A stretch of DNA of 64,000 nt from the NCBI GenBank assembly GCA_015062495.1, contig SUUN01000002.1, forward strand, positions 285,210 through 349,209, read 5' to 3'. Positions 36,657 to 45,787 of this stretch are shown in pieces (within the stretch, counting starts at the first letter, position 1; the number at the start of each line of letters is the position of its first letter). Below the pieces are notes generated by a model that searched no databases, was not told the DNA's origin, and saw nothing but the letters and a program-made list of their open reading frames with translations. Origin of the DNA: Alphaproteobacteria bacterium. Lineage in GTDB: Bacteria; Pseudomonadota; Alphaproteobacteria; Rs-D84. Both the position numbers and the translations under genes were made by a program.

Positions 36657-37808
36657 ATGTTCAAACTGACGCGAAACGATGACAGTAAATTAACCAGTTG
36701 GTACTTTGAAATAGACAGACGCCTGCTGGGGTGTGTTTTATTACTGATTGCGCTGTCTGCGATATTTGTTGTGTCGGCTGGGTCGGTTGCGGCCGAACGC
36801 ATCGGCATGCCGTGGTACTTTTATTTGGTCAAGGCAATCCCATTTTATTGCGTCGGCTTGGTATTCTTATTTTCATCCAGTTTTTTAAGTACAAAATGGG
36901 TACTGCGCGTATCTGCGGCAAATTTACTGTTTGGTTTGGCGTTGTTGCCATTAACGGTTGTTGCGCCACATATCATTAACAATTCCGCACGTTTTGTATC
37001 GTTTGGATTTTTTAATATCATGCCGGCAGATATTATGAAACCCGGCTTTATCATAATGACGGCGTATTTTCTATCACGTATGAAGGAACGCTATGGCGCA
37101 AACATATTTTTTAATCGCGACGCATGGCGGTTTGATACCTGGCTCAGTTGGGTATATTACTTGGCGTTGTTTGGATTGACTGTTTTAATTGTATTTAATC
37201 ATCCTGACTTTGGTACGGCGGTTTTGTATTTGTTGGTTTTTTGCGCAATGGTGTTTATTGCGGGCCTGCCACTGGTATTAATTCCTGTGTTTGCGTGTAT
37301 TGGTGCGTTGATGTTAACAGTTGCCTTTTTTACCCTGGGGCACGTGCATCGTCGTATAATTGCGTTCTTTACCGGCACCGGCGACACGTACCAGGTTGAT
37401 AATTCCGTTGATTCTATTCGCCATGGTGGGCTGCTTGGGTCGGGTGATGACGCATTTGTTAAACAGTATTTGCCCGACGTACACACGGACTTTATCTTTG
37501 CCGCCATTGCCGAAGATCTTGGGGCAATCATGGCATGTGGATTGTTGTTGCTGTTATTCTTTGTTTTTCGCCGTTTAATAACCAATGCGACCAATGCGCG
37601 TGATTTGTTTGTATTATACGCGACAGGCGGTACAGCGGCGCTGTTTGGAACACAAATCTGTTTTAATATGTTAACAACATTAAATCTGTTCGCGCCCAAG
37701 GGTATGACATTACCATTCATATCATATGGGGGCAGTTCGCTGTTGGCCTATTGCCTGTTGTTTGGTATGATTTTGGCAATTGTCCGCGAAGATAAATGGA
37801 AACAGTAA
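36657..37808 (+). CDS. ftsW: Lipid II polymerase/divisome protein FtsW
   Basis: This 383-residue SEDS-family protein has ten membrane segments. It sits between mraY and murG, the dcw position of FtsW rather than RodA. HPDFGTAVLYLL, NSARFVSFGFFNIMPADIMKP and the closing PFISYGGSSLLAYCLLFGM are SEDS hallmarks. The ATG at 36657 is preferred over two in-frame GTGs upstream (36651, 36654) because gatgggg then lies at normal distance. The murG start codon follows 15 nt after the stop. Confidence 0.93.
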   Translation: MFKLTRNDDSKLTSWYFEIDRRLLGCVLLLIALSAIFVVSAGSVAAERIGMPWYFYLVKAIPFYCVGLVFLFSSSFLSTKWVLRVSAANLLFGLALLPLTVVAPHIINNSARFVSFGFFNIMPADIMKPGFIIMTAYFLSRMKERYGANIFFNRDAWRFDTWLSWVYYLALFGLTVLIVFNHPDFGTAVLYLLVFCAMVFIAGLPLVLIPVFACIGALMLTVAFFTLGHVHRRIIAFFTGTGDTYQVDNSVDSIRHGGLLGSGDDAFVKQYLPDVHTDFIFAAIAEDLGAIMACGLLLLLFFVFRRLITNATNARDLFVLYATGGTAALFGTQICFNMLTTLNLFAPKGMTLPFISYGGSSLLAYCLLFGMILAIVREDKWKQ

Positions 37809-37822
37809 TACGGGGGTATATT

Positions 37823-38866
37823 ATGAAAGTATGGATTGCAACGGGCGGTACGGGCGGACATGTGTATCCGGCACTAAGCGTTGCCGAATGTTTGTCTGCG
37901 CGTGGTCATAGGATAACAATTTCATGTGATGGTCGTGTGCGTGATATGGTGCGTCGTGGTGCGCCGTCTGGCGCGCGCTTTGCGCATGTTTGGGCGTCTG
38001 GCGTTGGCGCAAAAAGTCGCCTGAAACAAATCTGGGCATTGTCCAAGATTGCTGTGTCTGCGTTTGCGTTGACCATGCGTTTTATGATTTTTCGTCCTGA
38101 TCGTGTTGTGGCGTTCGGTGGTTATGCGTCTGTGCCGGCGGTCTTTGCAGCGCACGTATGGCGTGTTCCAACATTTTTGCATGAACAAAATGCAGCAATC
38201 GGGCGCGCAAATAAATTTGCGATGCGCTGGGTCAAAACATTGATGACCAGTTTTCCAACCGTATCCGGTATTCCAAATTCCACAACGCGTGTTGTGTATA
38301 CGGGGCTGCCCGTTCGTCGTGATTTTATAAATTTGGCGGGTGCACCATTAACGCATGACGGAAAATTATTGGTGACGGGTGGTTCACTGGGGGCGCAGAT
38401 TTTAGACGAAGTTGTACCTGCGGCCATGGCATCAATGAAAAATAAAAAGATTTTTATCACGCATCAAACGCGTCCTGAAAACGTTGAAAAATTACAGCGT
38501 TTTTACGCAGAAAATAAAATTCGCGCAAATGTACTGTCGTTTATTCATGATATGTCATCTGCGATTGCGGGTGCTGATTTGATAATCGGTCGCAGCGGGG
38601 CCAGCACTGTTGTTGAAATTCAGACAATTGGTCGTCCCGCGATATTTGTGCCATTAAATATTAACCCAGACCAGGCCGCCAACGCCGCATCCTTTGCCAA
38701 GACCGGTGGTGGCTTTGCCGTTGAGCAATCTAAATTCACCCCCCGTTGGTTGGCGTCCACATTATCAGAATTATTTGATAACCCATCGCGTTTGGACAAA
38801 ATGGCGGCAAAATCACGGGTTGAAAATAATGCGGTAAATTTAATCTGCGATGAAATAACAAAATAA
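37823..38866 (+). CDS. murG: UDP-GlcNAc:lipid I transferase MurG
   Basis: This 347-residue glycosyltransferase makes lipid II. ATGGTGGHVYPAL at the N-terminus is the conserved nucleotide/lipid I motif. FGGYASVPAV, LHEQNAAIGRANK, VTGGSLGAQILDE and LIIGRSGASTVVE are typical. The ATG at 37823, with ggggg upstream, is chosen over a frame that starts inside ftsW. murC/murB do not follow; a terminator does, so the dcw cluster is broken up. Confidence 0.97.
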   Translation: MKVWIATGGTGGHVYPALSVAECLSARGHRITISCDGRVRDMVRRGAPSGARFAHVWASGVGAKSRLKQIWALSKIAVSAFALTMRFMIFRPDRVVAFGGYASVPAVFAAHVWRVPTFLHEQNAAIGRANKFAMRWVKTLMTSFPTVSGIPNSTTRVVYTGLPVRRDFINLAGAPLTHDGKLLVTGGSLGAQILDEVVPAAMASMKNKKIFITHQTRPENVEKLQRFYAENKIRANVLSFIHDMSSAIAGADLIIGRSGASTVVEIQTIGRPAIFVPLNINPDQAANAASFAKTGGGFAVEQSKFTPRWLASTLSELFDNPSRLDKMAAKSRVENNAVNLICDEITK

Positions 38867-38868
38867 AA

Positions 38869-38893
38869 GAACCGCCACTTGGCGGTTTTTTAT
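38869..38893 (+). terminator. Terminator after murG
   Basis: Stem aaccgcc/ggcggtt, loop actt, T run. It separates murG from the convergent HD-domain gene. Confidence 0.88.
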
Positions 38894-39507
38894 TATTGTC
38901 TGCACGAAAACACAGTACCCATTGTGTTTTGGATTTTATCCTGTTCGCGTTCAAATTGAATTTGTTCGTACGATTTGATTCGATTTTTGATTAAAAATGC
39001 ATCCTGTTCTTCGATATATTTGCGTTGTCCATCAATGCCCAGTCCTGCTATGTCATGGCCCCGCGTGGTATTAAAGAATTCTGGTCTGAATCCATATTCC
39101 CACGACAGGCGTATTCTGTCCGCGTCCCATAAACACGCAGACACCCCATCGGGTGCGACGCGTCCAATTGTATGATTTCCAACCGCATATAAAATTTGTC
39201 GAATTGTTGATTCCGATAAATTTTTATAGTTTTTTGATAAAAAATCCCGCCCCACCAGGACCGCCCGCGGCCCATGTTCTGTGCACCATTCGTCATTGGT
39301 GCGCGCACAGTCGTGCAACCCCGCCGCCAGAATTACTGGCAAAACATCCTGGTTAATACTGTATGCCAAATCAATACCAAACAGTGCGACTTGATTTGTG
39401 TGGCTCAGTCCATGATATCCATATTTTGATTGTGTTGTGATTTCTGTGATTTGCGGCAAAATTTGATTAAAATACAGTTTGTAATAATATGCTTTGTCTT
39501 GCTTCAT
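38893..39507 (-). CDS. HD-domain phosphohydrolase-like protein
   Basis: This 204-residue protein has the HD metal-binding arrangement. YHGLSHTNQV supplies the first His, LAAGLHDCART the His-Asp pair, and LWDADRIRLSW the last Asp. HD enzymes hydrolyse nucleotides, cyclic dinucleotides or other phosphate esters; the substrate cannot be told. The ATG at 39505-39507 follows ggaaggg. It is divergent from the marR gene, sharing the intergenic region. Confidence 0.8.
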   Translation of the reverse strand: MKQDKAYYYKLYFNQILPQITEITTQSKYGYHGLSHTNQVALFGIDLAYSINQDVLPVILAAGLHDCARTNDEWCTEHGPRAVLVGRDFLSKNYKNLSESTIRQILYAVGNHTIGRVAPDGVSACLWDADRIRLSWEYGFRPEFFNTTRGHDIAGLGIDGQRKYIEEQDAFLIKNRIKSYEQIQFEREQDKIQNTMGTVFSCRQ

Positions 39508-39600
39508 GATACCCTTCCATAAATCTCGGCCGAACAAATGTTGCACATAATTAAAATTATATCAAATGAAAATATTTTTTAGATTTTTTTCACAAAACAC

Positions 39601-39628
39601 TTGCAATTTAATCATTAAAACATATAAT
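39601..39628 (+). promoter_or_regulatory. Promoter of marR-efflux operon with palindrome in the spacer
   Basis: ttgcaa (39601-39606), a 16-bp spacer and tataat (39623-39628). The spacer contains a perfect 6+1+6 palindrome, tttaat-c-attaaa (39607-39619), well placed for binding of the MarR-type repressor encoded directly downstream and autoregulation. A second ttgcaaat occurs at 39649-39656. Confidence 0.6.
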
Positions 39629-39681
39629 AATTAAGATTTTTAACAAAATTGCAAATCAAACCTATTATACAGGGGATAAAA

Positions 39682-40131
39682 ATGGCGCGCAAGGAATTTG
39701 TTCGTTTAATGGAAGAAAATATTTGGACGTTGGATAAAATCGCAGACAAACTGCGTCTTGATCGTGTTGATACAACCGGCTATCCGCGTCAGTTGATGTC
39801 AATTTTGGTGCGTTTGCACAATGGTGGGCGTGCAAAATTAAAAGACATCGCCCGCCGCGAACATGTGTCCGCGCCAAATTTATGTGCCGCATTCAGACGC
39901 TTAGAGGCTGATGGCCTGGTCATTCGTACGATTGATGACGCCGACCGTCGTAACACATGGTATTGTGTGTCTGAACGTGGTGCAGAATTGGCGGTTGTTG
40001 CGATGAATTTGTTTCGTGCGGGTGTTGAACGTGTTTTTGCGAATATTTCACGCGATGATGAGGCACGTCTGACCGATGCGCTGCGTACAATGCACGATAT
40101 TATCAAAAAGGTGGAGTTAGATAATGAATAA
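39682..40131 (+). CDS. MarR-family transcriptional regulator
   Basis: This 149-residue winged-helix regulator starts at ATG 39682 after an aggggat site; a longer TTG frame is less likely. The core LKDIARREHVSAPNLCAAFRRLEADG (about residues 52-77) is the helix-turn-helix, followed by the wing LVIRTIDDADRRNTWYCVSE. The stop overlaps the start of the TolC-like gene by 8 nt. It therefore probably represses the efflux operon it heads and responds to a ligand carried by the pump. Confidence 0.9.
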   Translation: MARKEFVRLMEENIWTLDKIADKLRLDRVDTTGYPRQLMSILVRLHNGGRAKLKDIARREHVSAPNLCAAFRRLEADGLVIRTIDDADRRNTWYCVSERGAELAVVAMNLFRAGVERVFANISRDDEARLTDALRTMHDIIKKVELDNE

Positions 40132-41455
40132 ATGTAAAACCATATCGATGGTCGCATGTTTATGCGCCGGCATTTGTGTTTCGCCGGCGTATTCTTTGGA
40201 CTTGTCCTTGAATGATGCGATTGCGAAAATCGAACATGAATCACACGATTTGAAAAAAGCCCAGGCCAATGTATCCAAGGCCGAAGCATCCCTGGATGCA
40301 GCCAATGCATCACGTTGGTTTTCAATTGATGGAACGGCGTCATATATGAACATGGTGAATATTGAAAATCCATCAGAATCCATGGGGATTGAATTACCAC
40401 CTGAAATGGGGGGCTTAATTTCCGAATCCCTGGAAAACCAGTCTGTATTTATCGAAATTCCTGATAATATTTTCCAGGCGGGCCTGACATTTACCCAGCC
40501 TATTTATACATTTGGCAAAATCGGCAATGCGGTAAAGTCTGTTAAGTCTGCGATTAAAATGGCTGAATCTTCGCGGGAATTAACCCGTCGTTCGGTTCGC
40601 TATGCTGCGACTGACCTGTATTGGACGGCGAAAATGACCGACGAAATGGTGCGCTTGTCTGAAACGGATTTGAAAAACGCGCGCACCGCGAAAAGCAAAT
40701 TGACATCCGCTGGTCGTGCCAACCGCAGCAATCTATTAAAAATTGAATCAGATATTATTTCCAAGGAAGTAAACCTGGCGCAGACAAAATTCAATCGTGA
40801 TACTGCCCACCGTATGTTAAAAATTATGGCGGGAATTGATGTGAACGAAGAATTAGTTTTGACAGACAATTTCCCGAATGAATTTTCGGCACTGGACGCC
40901 GGCGAATTGACGTCAACGCCCCAGTGGGAAATTTTGGACGAACAGGTAAACATGTACGAACGCGCGGCGCGTTCCAAACGTGCAAACAATTATCCGACAT
41001 TGGCGGCAACGGCGTCTTATACATATTCTTCAATGGCAGGCGATATCGGTCATCTGTTCGATAAACGGGGTGGGCAGTCTGCGTATTGGGGATTGGCCTT
41101 GCAAATGCCGATTTTCAATGGTGGTTTAAATCGTGCCAACGCAACAGTCGAAGCGATGAATGCCGCCGCGGCGCGCGAAGACCTGGCCCAGGCCAAAAAA
41201 GTCACAACCGAAGAATACAACAACGCGATAAATCGTTATGATATGTTGCGCGATAATCTGGCGTCCCTGGAAAAAGCACGCGACCTGGCGGCAAAGACAT
41301 ATGAATTGTCCCAGAATCGCTTTGCGGCCGGTCAAACATCTGCGGTTGAATTGGCGGATGTGTCGGCGGGTTTATATCAACTGGACGCATCTGTATTGCA
41401 AATGAAGTACAATATTTTAATGTCTGCGGAAACGGTGAAAAAGTTAGGTGAATAA
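40124..41455 (+). CDS. TolC-family outer-membrane efflux protein
   Basis: This 443-residue outer-membrane factor has a signal peptide (VACLCAGICVSPAYS) and two repeated halves of long helices with beta-strand segments. AAxxxLxxA-type heptads occur (SKAEASLDAANAS; AKSKLTSAGRAN), and the end AAGQTSAVELADVSAGLYQL is typical. It would form the channel part of the tripartite pump encoded by the following genes. It starts within the last codons of marR and its stop is next to the adaptor start. Confidence 0.93.
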   Translation: MNKCKTISMVACLCAGICVSPAYSLDLSLNDAIAKIEHESHDLKKAQANVSKAEASLDAANASRWFSIDGTASYMNMVNIENPSESMGIELPPEMGGLISESLENQSVFIEIPDNIFQAGLTFTQPIYTFGKIGNAVKSVKSAIKMAESSRELTRRSVRYAATDLYWTAKMTDEMVRLSETDLKNARTAKSKLTSAGRANRSNLLKIESDIISKEVNLAQTKFNRDTAHRMLKIMAGIDVNEELVLTDNFPNEFSALDAGELTSTPQWEILDEQVNMYERAARSKRANNYPTLAATASYTYSSMAGDIGHLFDKRGGQSAYWGLALQMPIFNGGLNRANATVEAMNAAAAREDLAQAKKVTTEEYNNAINRYDMLRDNLASLEKARDLAAKTYELSQNRFAAGQTSAVELADVSAGLYQLDASVLQMKYNILMSAETVKKLGE

Positions 41456-41456
41456 A

Positions 41457-42056
41457 ATGGAAAAAATACAAAGAACAATGGCAACAAAAAAATTCAAAAA
41501 AATCGCATACATTTCATTGGTTGCGATATTGGCGGGTTGGGTTATATTCCGCTTTGCGGCGGTTGCGTCTGAAAATGCGCGTTTTGTATTTAATGCATCG
41601 CGTGTTGCTGCGGACAAGGGCGCACCTGTTTTGGCAATTGAAATGTCAAGCGTACCTGGCACATTATATGAACCGTTGGCGGTCAAAAACAACCGTGCAT
41701 ACGTGTCGGCCGCCCGCGCCCAGAAACTGCGTGCCGGTCAAAAAATTGGGGCTGGTAAAATTACATCTGTGTCGTCCAGTATTGACTATGACACGGGTAT
41801 GTATATTGTTCGCACAACGGGTGTATCTGATGGATTACAAATGGCGGAATTTACGACAACGGGGCACTTTGTTCCATTATATGCTATTACCGATGGTTCT
41901 GTTTTTGTAATTGAAAATGGTGTGGCGACGGCGCGCAATGTAAACGTTGCCCGTCAGGATTCTGAAAACGCATATATTGCATCGGGCCTGCGTGACGGTG
42001 ACATTGTTATTTTGTCATCTGTTCGTGCCGGCGATAAAGTTCAAATGAAAAATTAG
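41457..42056 (+). CDS. Minimal periplasmic adaptor (membrane fusion protein) lacking the lipoyl and hairpin domains
   Basis: This short protein (199 residues) lies where an RND adaptor normally sits. An N-terminal membrane segment (ISLVAILAGWVIFRFAAV) anchors it. The rest matches only the end of a HlyD/AcrA-type adaptor. It has a beta-barrel part (ITSVSSSIDYDTGMYIVRTT, the D..TG..VR pattern) and the membrane-proximal part (VPLYAITDGSVFVIENGVAT, GLRDGDIVILSS, then DKV). The lipoyl and alpha-hairpin halves, which contact TolC, are absent; usual length is about 370-400. ATG 41457 is chosen since aggtg lies upstream; a GTG at 41448 overlaps the tolC end. It could be truncated by deletion or a genuine mini-adaptor. 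Confidence 0.8.
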   Translation: MEKIQRTMATKKFKKIAYISLVAILAGWVIFRFAAVASENARFVFNASRVAADKGAPVLAIEMSSVPGTLYEPLAVKNNRAYVSAARAQKLRAGQKIGAGKITSVSSSIDYDTGMYIVRTTGVSDGLQMAEFTTTGHFVPLYAITDGSVFVIENGVATARNVNVARQDSENAYIASGLRDGDIVILSSVRAGDKVQMKN

Positions 42057-42074
42057 GGCAGGGGGGTATAAGAT

Positions 42075-45000
42075 ATGTTAAAGTTTTTTGTTCGCAGACC
42101 AATTACCACATTAATGTTTGTCTTAGTATGGGTTGTATTGGGACTGGTATCATTTCCAAATATGAATATTGAACGCACACCTGCGTTGGATTTTCCATTG
42201 GTGACATCGACATTTATTTATCCAGGGGCATCACCCGCCGAACTGGAATCCCAGGTTGTCAAACGTGCCGAAGATGCCATCAGTGAAGTTTCCGAATTGA
42301 AAAAGGTGTCTTCATACATTTATGAAAACAGTGCCATGGTAATGGCAGAATTTAATCTGGGTGTAAACGTTAACGACAAATCATCTGAAATCAAAAATAA
42401 ATTAGATTCTTTGATAACAGAATTCCCAGATGACATGGAACAACCAATGGTGGAAAAATTAAATCCACTGCAAGAATCCGTGGTTGATATTGTAATCCGT
42501 GGTGCGGATGCCCGCGATGTCGAAGAATATGTTGACGATGTTCTGTCCACAAAAATTACAGGGATTAAAGGCGTTGCCAGTGTTTCTGTGTTTGGTGGTC
42601 GCGAACGCGCAATTCGCATTGCGATGAATCCTGATTCAATGGCGGCGCACGGTGTTACGGTGATGGATATCGTATCTGCACTGGGGGCGCATAATCTGAA
42701 TGTCCCAGGCGGTAAAATTGAAACGTCGTCAAATTCATCAAACGTGCGTTTTATTGGCGAATTTGCATCTGTTGATGAAATTGCTAATTTGCGTTTGACC
42801 ACGGTCGAAGGCGACAACTTCAAATTATCTGACGTTGCCCAGATTACAGATGCCGCCCGCGACATTGAAAATGGCGCGCGCTATAACGGTGAATCCGTTG
42901 TGATTGCGTCGGTGGTCAAGGCATCTGACGGTAACGCCATTAATATTTCAAATGCACTGCGTGAACGCATGCCTGAATTCCAGGCGGATATGTCTGCGCG
43001 TTTTCCAAATGCTGAAATGTTGATTGCGGCGGATTCGTCTATCGCGGTATCTGATGAAACAGACAGCACCATCAACGGTATTATCCTGGGGGTTCTGTTA
43101 ACTGTATTGGTATTGTTGGCATTTACGCGCAACTGGCGTTCCACAGTTATCGCAGGCGTCGTTATTCCAGCGTCATTGGTTGCGGGCTTCTTCTTTATGG
43201 ATAACAGTAATTTTACCATTAACGCATTGACGTTGTTGGCATATTCGTCTGCACTGGGGACATTGGTGTCGAACGCAATTATTTTGATTGAATCTGCCCT
43301 GCAAGAATTACGTGCTGGCAAAAATCCCGAAGACGCCGCAATTGACGGAACCAAGAAAGTTGCCGTATCTGTTTTGGCGGGTGTTGGCACAAACGTTGTG
43401 GTGTTCTTGCCACTGGCATTTATGGGTGGAATCGTTGGACAATTCATGGTGCAATTTGGTATGACAGTTGTGTATCTGACGGTATTGTCGTTGATGTTCT
43501 CGTTCACATTGACGCCAATGATGATTGCAAAATTCTTGCGCCTGACGGATAAAAACAATAAATCAGCCAAGAAAAAACAGACCGAATATCCAAAACCAAC
43601 CAGCACCGGTTGGATGCGTCGTTGGTTTGAATTTCAGGGACGTCACCCATGGCGCGTTATTGGTATGGCGGTTGTGATATTTATTGCATCGACAATGCTG
43701 ATGAAATTTGTTGGTAATGAATTCTCGCCATCGACGGACGCGAATGAAATTACAATCACAGCGCGCGCCCCAATGGGTTCAACGTTTGAAAAATCTGAAT
43801 CGATTGCAATGCAAATTGAACAGCGTCTGACCGAATTTCCCGAAGTTGCCGCTACAACCGTAAAAATCGGCGACCAGGGCTTACAAAACATCGATATTAT
43901 CGTTGAATTGGTCGATGTATCCGATCGCGATATATCGGACAAAATGTTGGCCCAAAAAATATTGCCTGCAATCGCAGATGTCGCAGATGCTGAAATTCAG
44001 ATTCGTGCCGGCGAAGCGTCATCGGCCGGTGTGTCATCTGACCTGGTGTTAAACGTATTTGGACCGGACGATGCCAAACGCGAAGCATACGCCGCCCAAA
44101 TTATTGACACAATCAACCAGATACCCGAGGTTCAATCCGCCGTCCGCGCACAACAGTTGCCGGCCATGGAAACCCAGTTCATCCCAGACCAAGAAAAAAT
44201 GAATTTCTGGGGTGTGCAAAATGCATACGCGGGCACAACATTGCGTACCGCGCTGTACGGGAACGATGATTATAAATACAAAGAAAATGGCGAAGAATAT
44301 CCAATCATCCTGGAATTTGCCCGCCCGTTCAAGAACGCATCTTTGTTTGATAACGTCTATGTAAATTCGCAAAAGGGCATGGTTGCATTATCCGACCTGG
44401 GTGATGTAAAAATGGCGCGTGCGACACCTGACATTCGTCGTCTGGATAAAAACCGCCTGACCGAAATTGACATCAATATCGGTAAATCAACCATGGGCCC
44501 AGTCCAGGCCAAGATTCAATCTGAATTAAACAAGATTGATTGGGAATACGGATATTTTGCCGAATTTGGTGGCATGTCTGAAATCCAGGGCGAAACCACC
44601 GGTGAAATCGGCCAGGCTTTCTTGTTGGCAACGATTCTGACATTTATGTTGTTGGCGGCAATTTTGAATTCGCTTGCGCATCCGCTGACGATTGCAACAT
44701 CAATCTTGACCAGTTTTACAGGCGTATTTATCTTGATGTTCTTGTCTGGTGCGACAATGAACGTTGGTGCGATGTTGGCGTTTGTTATGTTGGTGGGCTT
44801 GGTGGTTAACAATAACATTTTGGTATTAGAACCCACAATCAATCGTGTGGCTGCGGGTGAAGATATGCACGCCGCCCTGTGGACTGAATTGATGGATAAA
44901 AAGAACATGGTTTTGATGACATCAATCGCAGTTATCGCCGGTATGGTTCCCCAGTTATGGTCAATCGACGGTATGAAGGTCGCAATGGGTGCGGTTATGA

Positions 45001-45104
45001 TTGGTGGTATGTTTGCAAGTCTTGTATTTACATTCACCCTGACGCCGGCGATATTCTTTGTAATGGAACGTGCGCGTCGTTGGAAACCAAAATGGCGCAA
45101 ATAA
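42075..45104 (+). CDS. RND-family efflux transporter without canonical proton-relay residues
   Basis: This 1009-residue inner-membrane protein has the RND layout: two halves, each with one membrane helix, a large periplasmic porter domain and five helices. FFVRRPITTLMFVLVWVVLG opens it, and GGRERAIRIAMNPDSMAAHG is the porter. In transmembrane helix 4, where AcrB has Asp407-Asp408 (VDDAI), the sequence is LVSNAIILIE (S399, N400). In helix 10, where AcrB has Lys940, it is LVVNNNILVLE (N912). The key residues of proton coupling are therefore missing. It follows the mini-adaptor with a good ribosome binding site. The overall family is secure; the energy source is uncertain. Confidence 0.95.
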   Translation: MLKFFVRRPITTLMFVLVWVVLGLVSFPNMNIERTPALDFPLVTSTFIYPGASPAELESQVVKRAEDAISEVSELKKVSSYIYENSAMVMAEFNLGVNVNDKSSEIKNKLDSLITEFPDDMEQPMVEKLNPLQESVVDIVIRGADARDVEEYVDDVLSTKITGIKGVASVSVFGGRERAIRIAMNPDSMAAHGVTVMDIVSALGAHNLNVPGGKIETSSNSSNVRFIGEFASVDEIANLRLTTVEGDNFKLSDVAQITDAARDIENGARYNGESVVIASVVKASDGNAINISNALRERMPEFQADMSARFPNAEMLIAADSSIAVSDETDSTINGIILGVLLTVLVLLAFTRNWRSTVIAGVVIPASLVAGFFFMDNSNFTINALTLLAYSSALGTLVSNAIILIESALQELRAGKNPEDAAIDGTKKVAVSVLAGVGTNVVVFLPLAFMGGIVGQFMVQFGMTVVYLTVLSLMFSFTLTPMMIAKFLRLTDKNNKSAKKKQTEYPKPTSTGWMRRWFEFQGRHPWRVIGMAVVIFIASTMLMKFVGNEFSPSTDANEITITARAPMGSTFEKSESIAMQIEQRLTEFPEVAATTVKIGDQGLQNIDIIVELVDVSDRDISDKMLAQKILPAIADVADAEIQIRAGEASSAGVSSDLVLNVFGPDDAKREAYAAQIIDTINQIPEVQSAVRAQQLPAMETQFIPDQEKMNFWGVQNAYAGTTLRTALYGNDDYKYKENGEEYPIILEFARPFKNASLFDNVYVNSQKGMVALSDLGDVKMARATPDIRRLDKNRLTEIDINIGKSTMGPVQAKIQSELNKIDWEYGYFAEFGGMSEIQGETTGEIGQAFLLATILTFMLLAAILNSLAHPLTIATSILTSFTGVFILMFLSGATMNVGAMLAFVMLVGLVVNNNILVLEPTINRVAAGEDMHAALWTELMDKKNMVLMTSIAVIAGMVPQLWSIDGMKVAMGAVMIGGMFASLVFTFTLTPAIFFVMERARRWKPKWRK

Positions 45105-45107
45105 AAG

Positions 45108-45133
45108 ATCCCGCCGAATGGCGGGATTTTTTA
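45108..45133 (+). terminator. Terminator after the RND gene
   Basis: Stem atcccgcc/ggcgggat, loop gaat, then a T run. Confidence 0.88.
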
Positions 45134-45445
45134 TTTCCCAAAAATAAACGAATTATTTTTTGATATTTCGATAATTGCGTCCATGTTGTCATCGTCGGAT
45201 GTTCGTTGACGTTTGACTTTGCCGCAAATTTCGCATTTATGTGTAATGATAAATTTATCCCCGTCGGATTCGACGGCGATTGGCGTCATCATACCGCCAC
45301 ATGTCGCGGCGCGGTCGCCCGGATTATTATCCACATGACGCGACCACAGACACTTTGGGCAATGGTTTGTATATCCATTACCATGTACAACTGCGCCACA
45401 ATGGGCGCAGTTAAAATCTTCGACTGTTTTTGTAAAGCCTTTCAT
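45131..45445 (-). CDS. RNHCP-domain zinc-ribbon protein
   Basis: This 104-residue protein has two CxxC pairs (CAHCGA, CPKCLWS) and a second ribbon (CGG, CEICGKVKRQR). The motif NHCPKCLWSRHVDNNPGDRA matches the RNHCP family, a small zinc-binding group whose function is unknown. It overlaps the end of the GapR-type gene by 1 nt (TAATG), so it is translated from the same mRNA. Confidence 0.8.
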   Translation of the reverse strand: MKGFTKTVEDFNCAHCGAVVHGNGYTNHCPKCLWSRHVDNNPGDRAATCGGMMTPIAVESDGDKFIITHKCEICGKVKRQRTSDDDNMDAIIEISKNNSFIFGK

Positions 45446-45693
45446 TATATACCCAGTGCGTTGCGGTACATCTGTGTTAATTCGTCCGCTTCATCCAGTT
45501 CATCTGGGTCCAACTTGCGCAGGCGTATCATCTGGCGAATGTATTTTGGGTCGAACCCGGCGGATTTAGCCTCGGAATAAATTTCTTTGATATCTGCTGC
45601 GATTGCGGCGGTATCTTCATTTAATTTTTCGATACGTTCGATAATGCTTAACAATTGTTGGTTATCAATTGCGCCATGATTTGCCTGTTTCAT
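45445..45693 (-). CDS. GapR-type (DUF2312) DNA-binding protein
   Basis: This 82-residue protein is characteristic of Alphaproteobacteria. GFDPKYIRQMIRLRKLDPDE and ELTQMYRNALGI match the DUF2312/GapR ending. GapR in Caulobacter binds overtwisted, AT-rich DNA and aids topoisomerases ahead of replication and transcription. The N-terminal part (LLSIIERIEKLNEDTAAIAA) is a helix of the kind that dimerises. A good ribosome binding site (agggg) precedes the ATG. The RNHCP gene follows with overlap. Confidence 0.9.
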   Translation of the reverse strand: MKQANHGAIDNQQLLSIIERIEKLNEDTAAIAADIKEIYSEAKSAGFDPKYIRQMIRLRKLDPDELDEADELTQMYRNALGI

Positions 45694-45787
45694 TTCTGTT
45701 TTCCCCTTGTTTATTTATGGCAATTATGATATATCATAAATCGTAAAAATCAAGAAAACAAATTTAAGATATATCTAAGGAAACATA

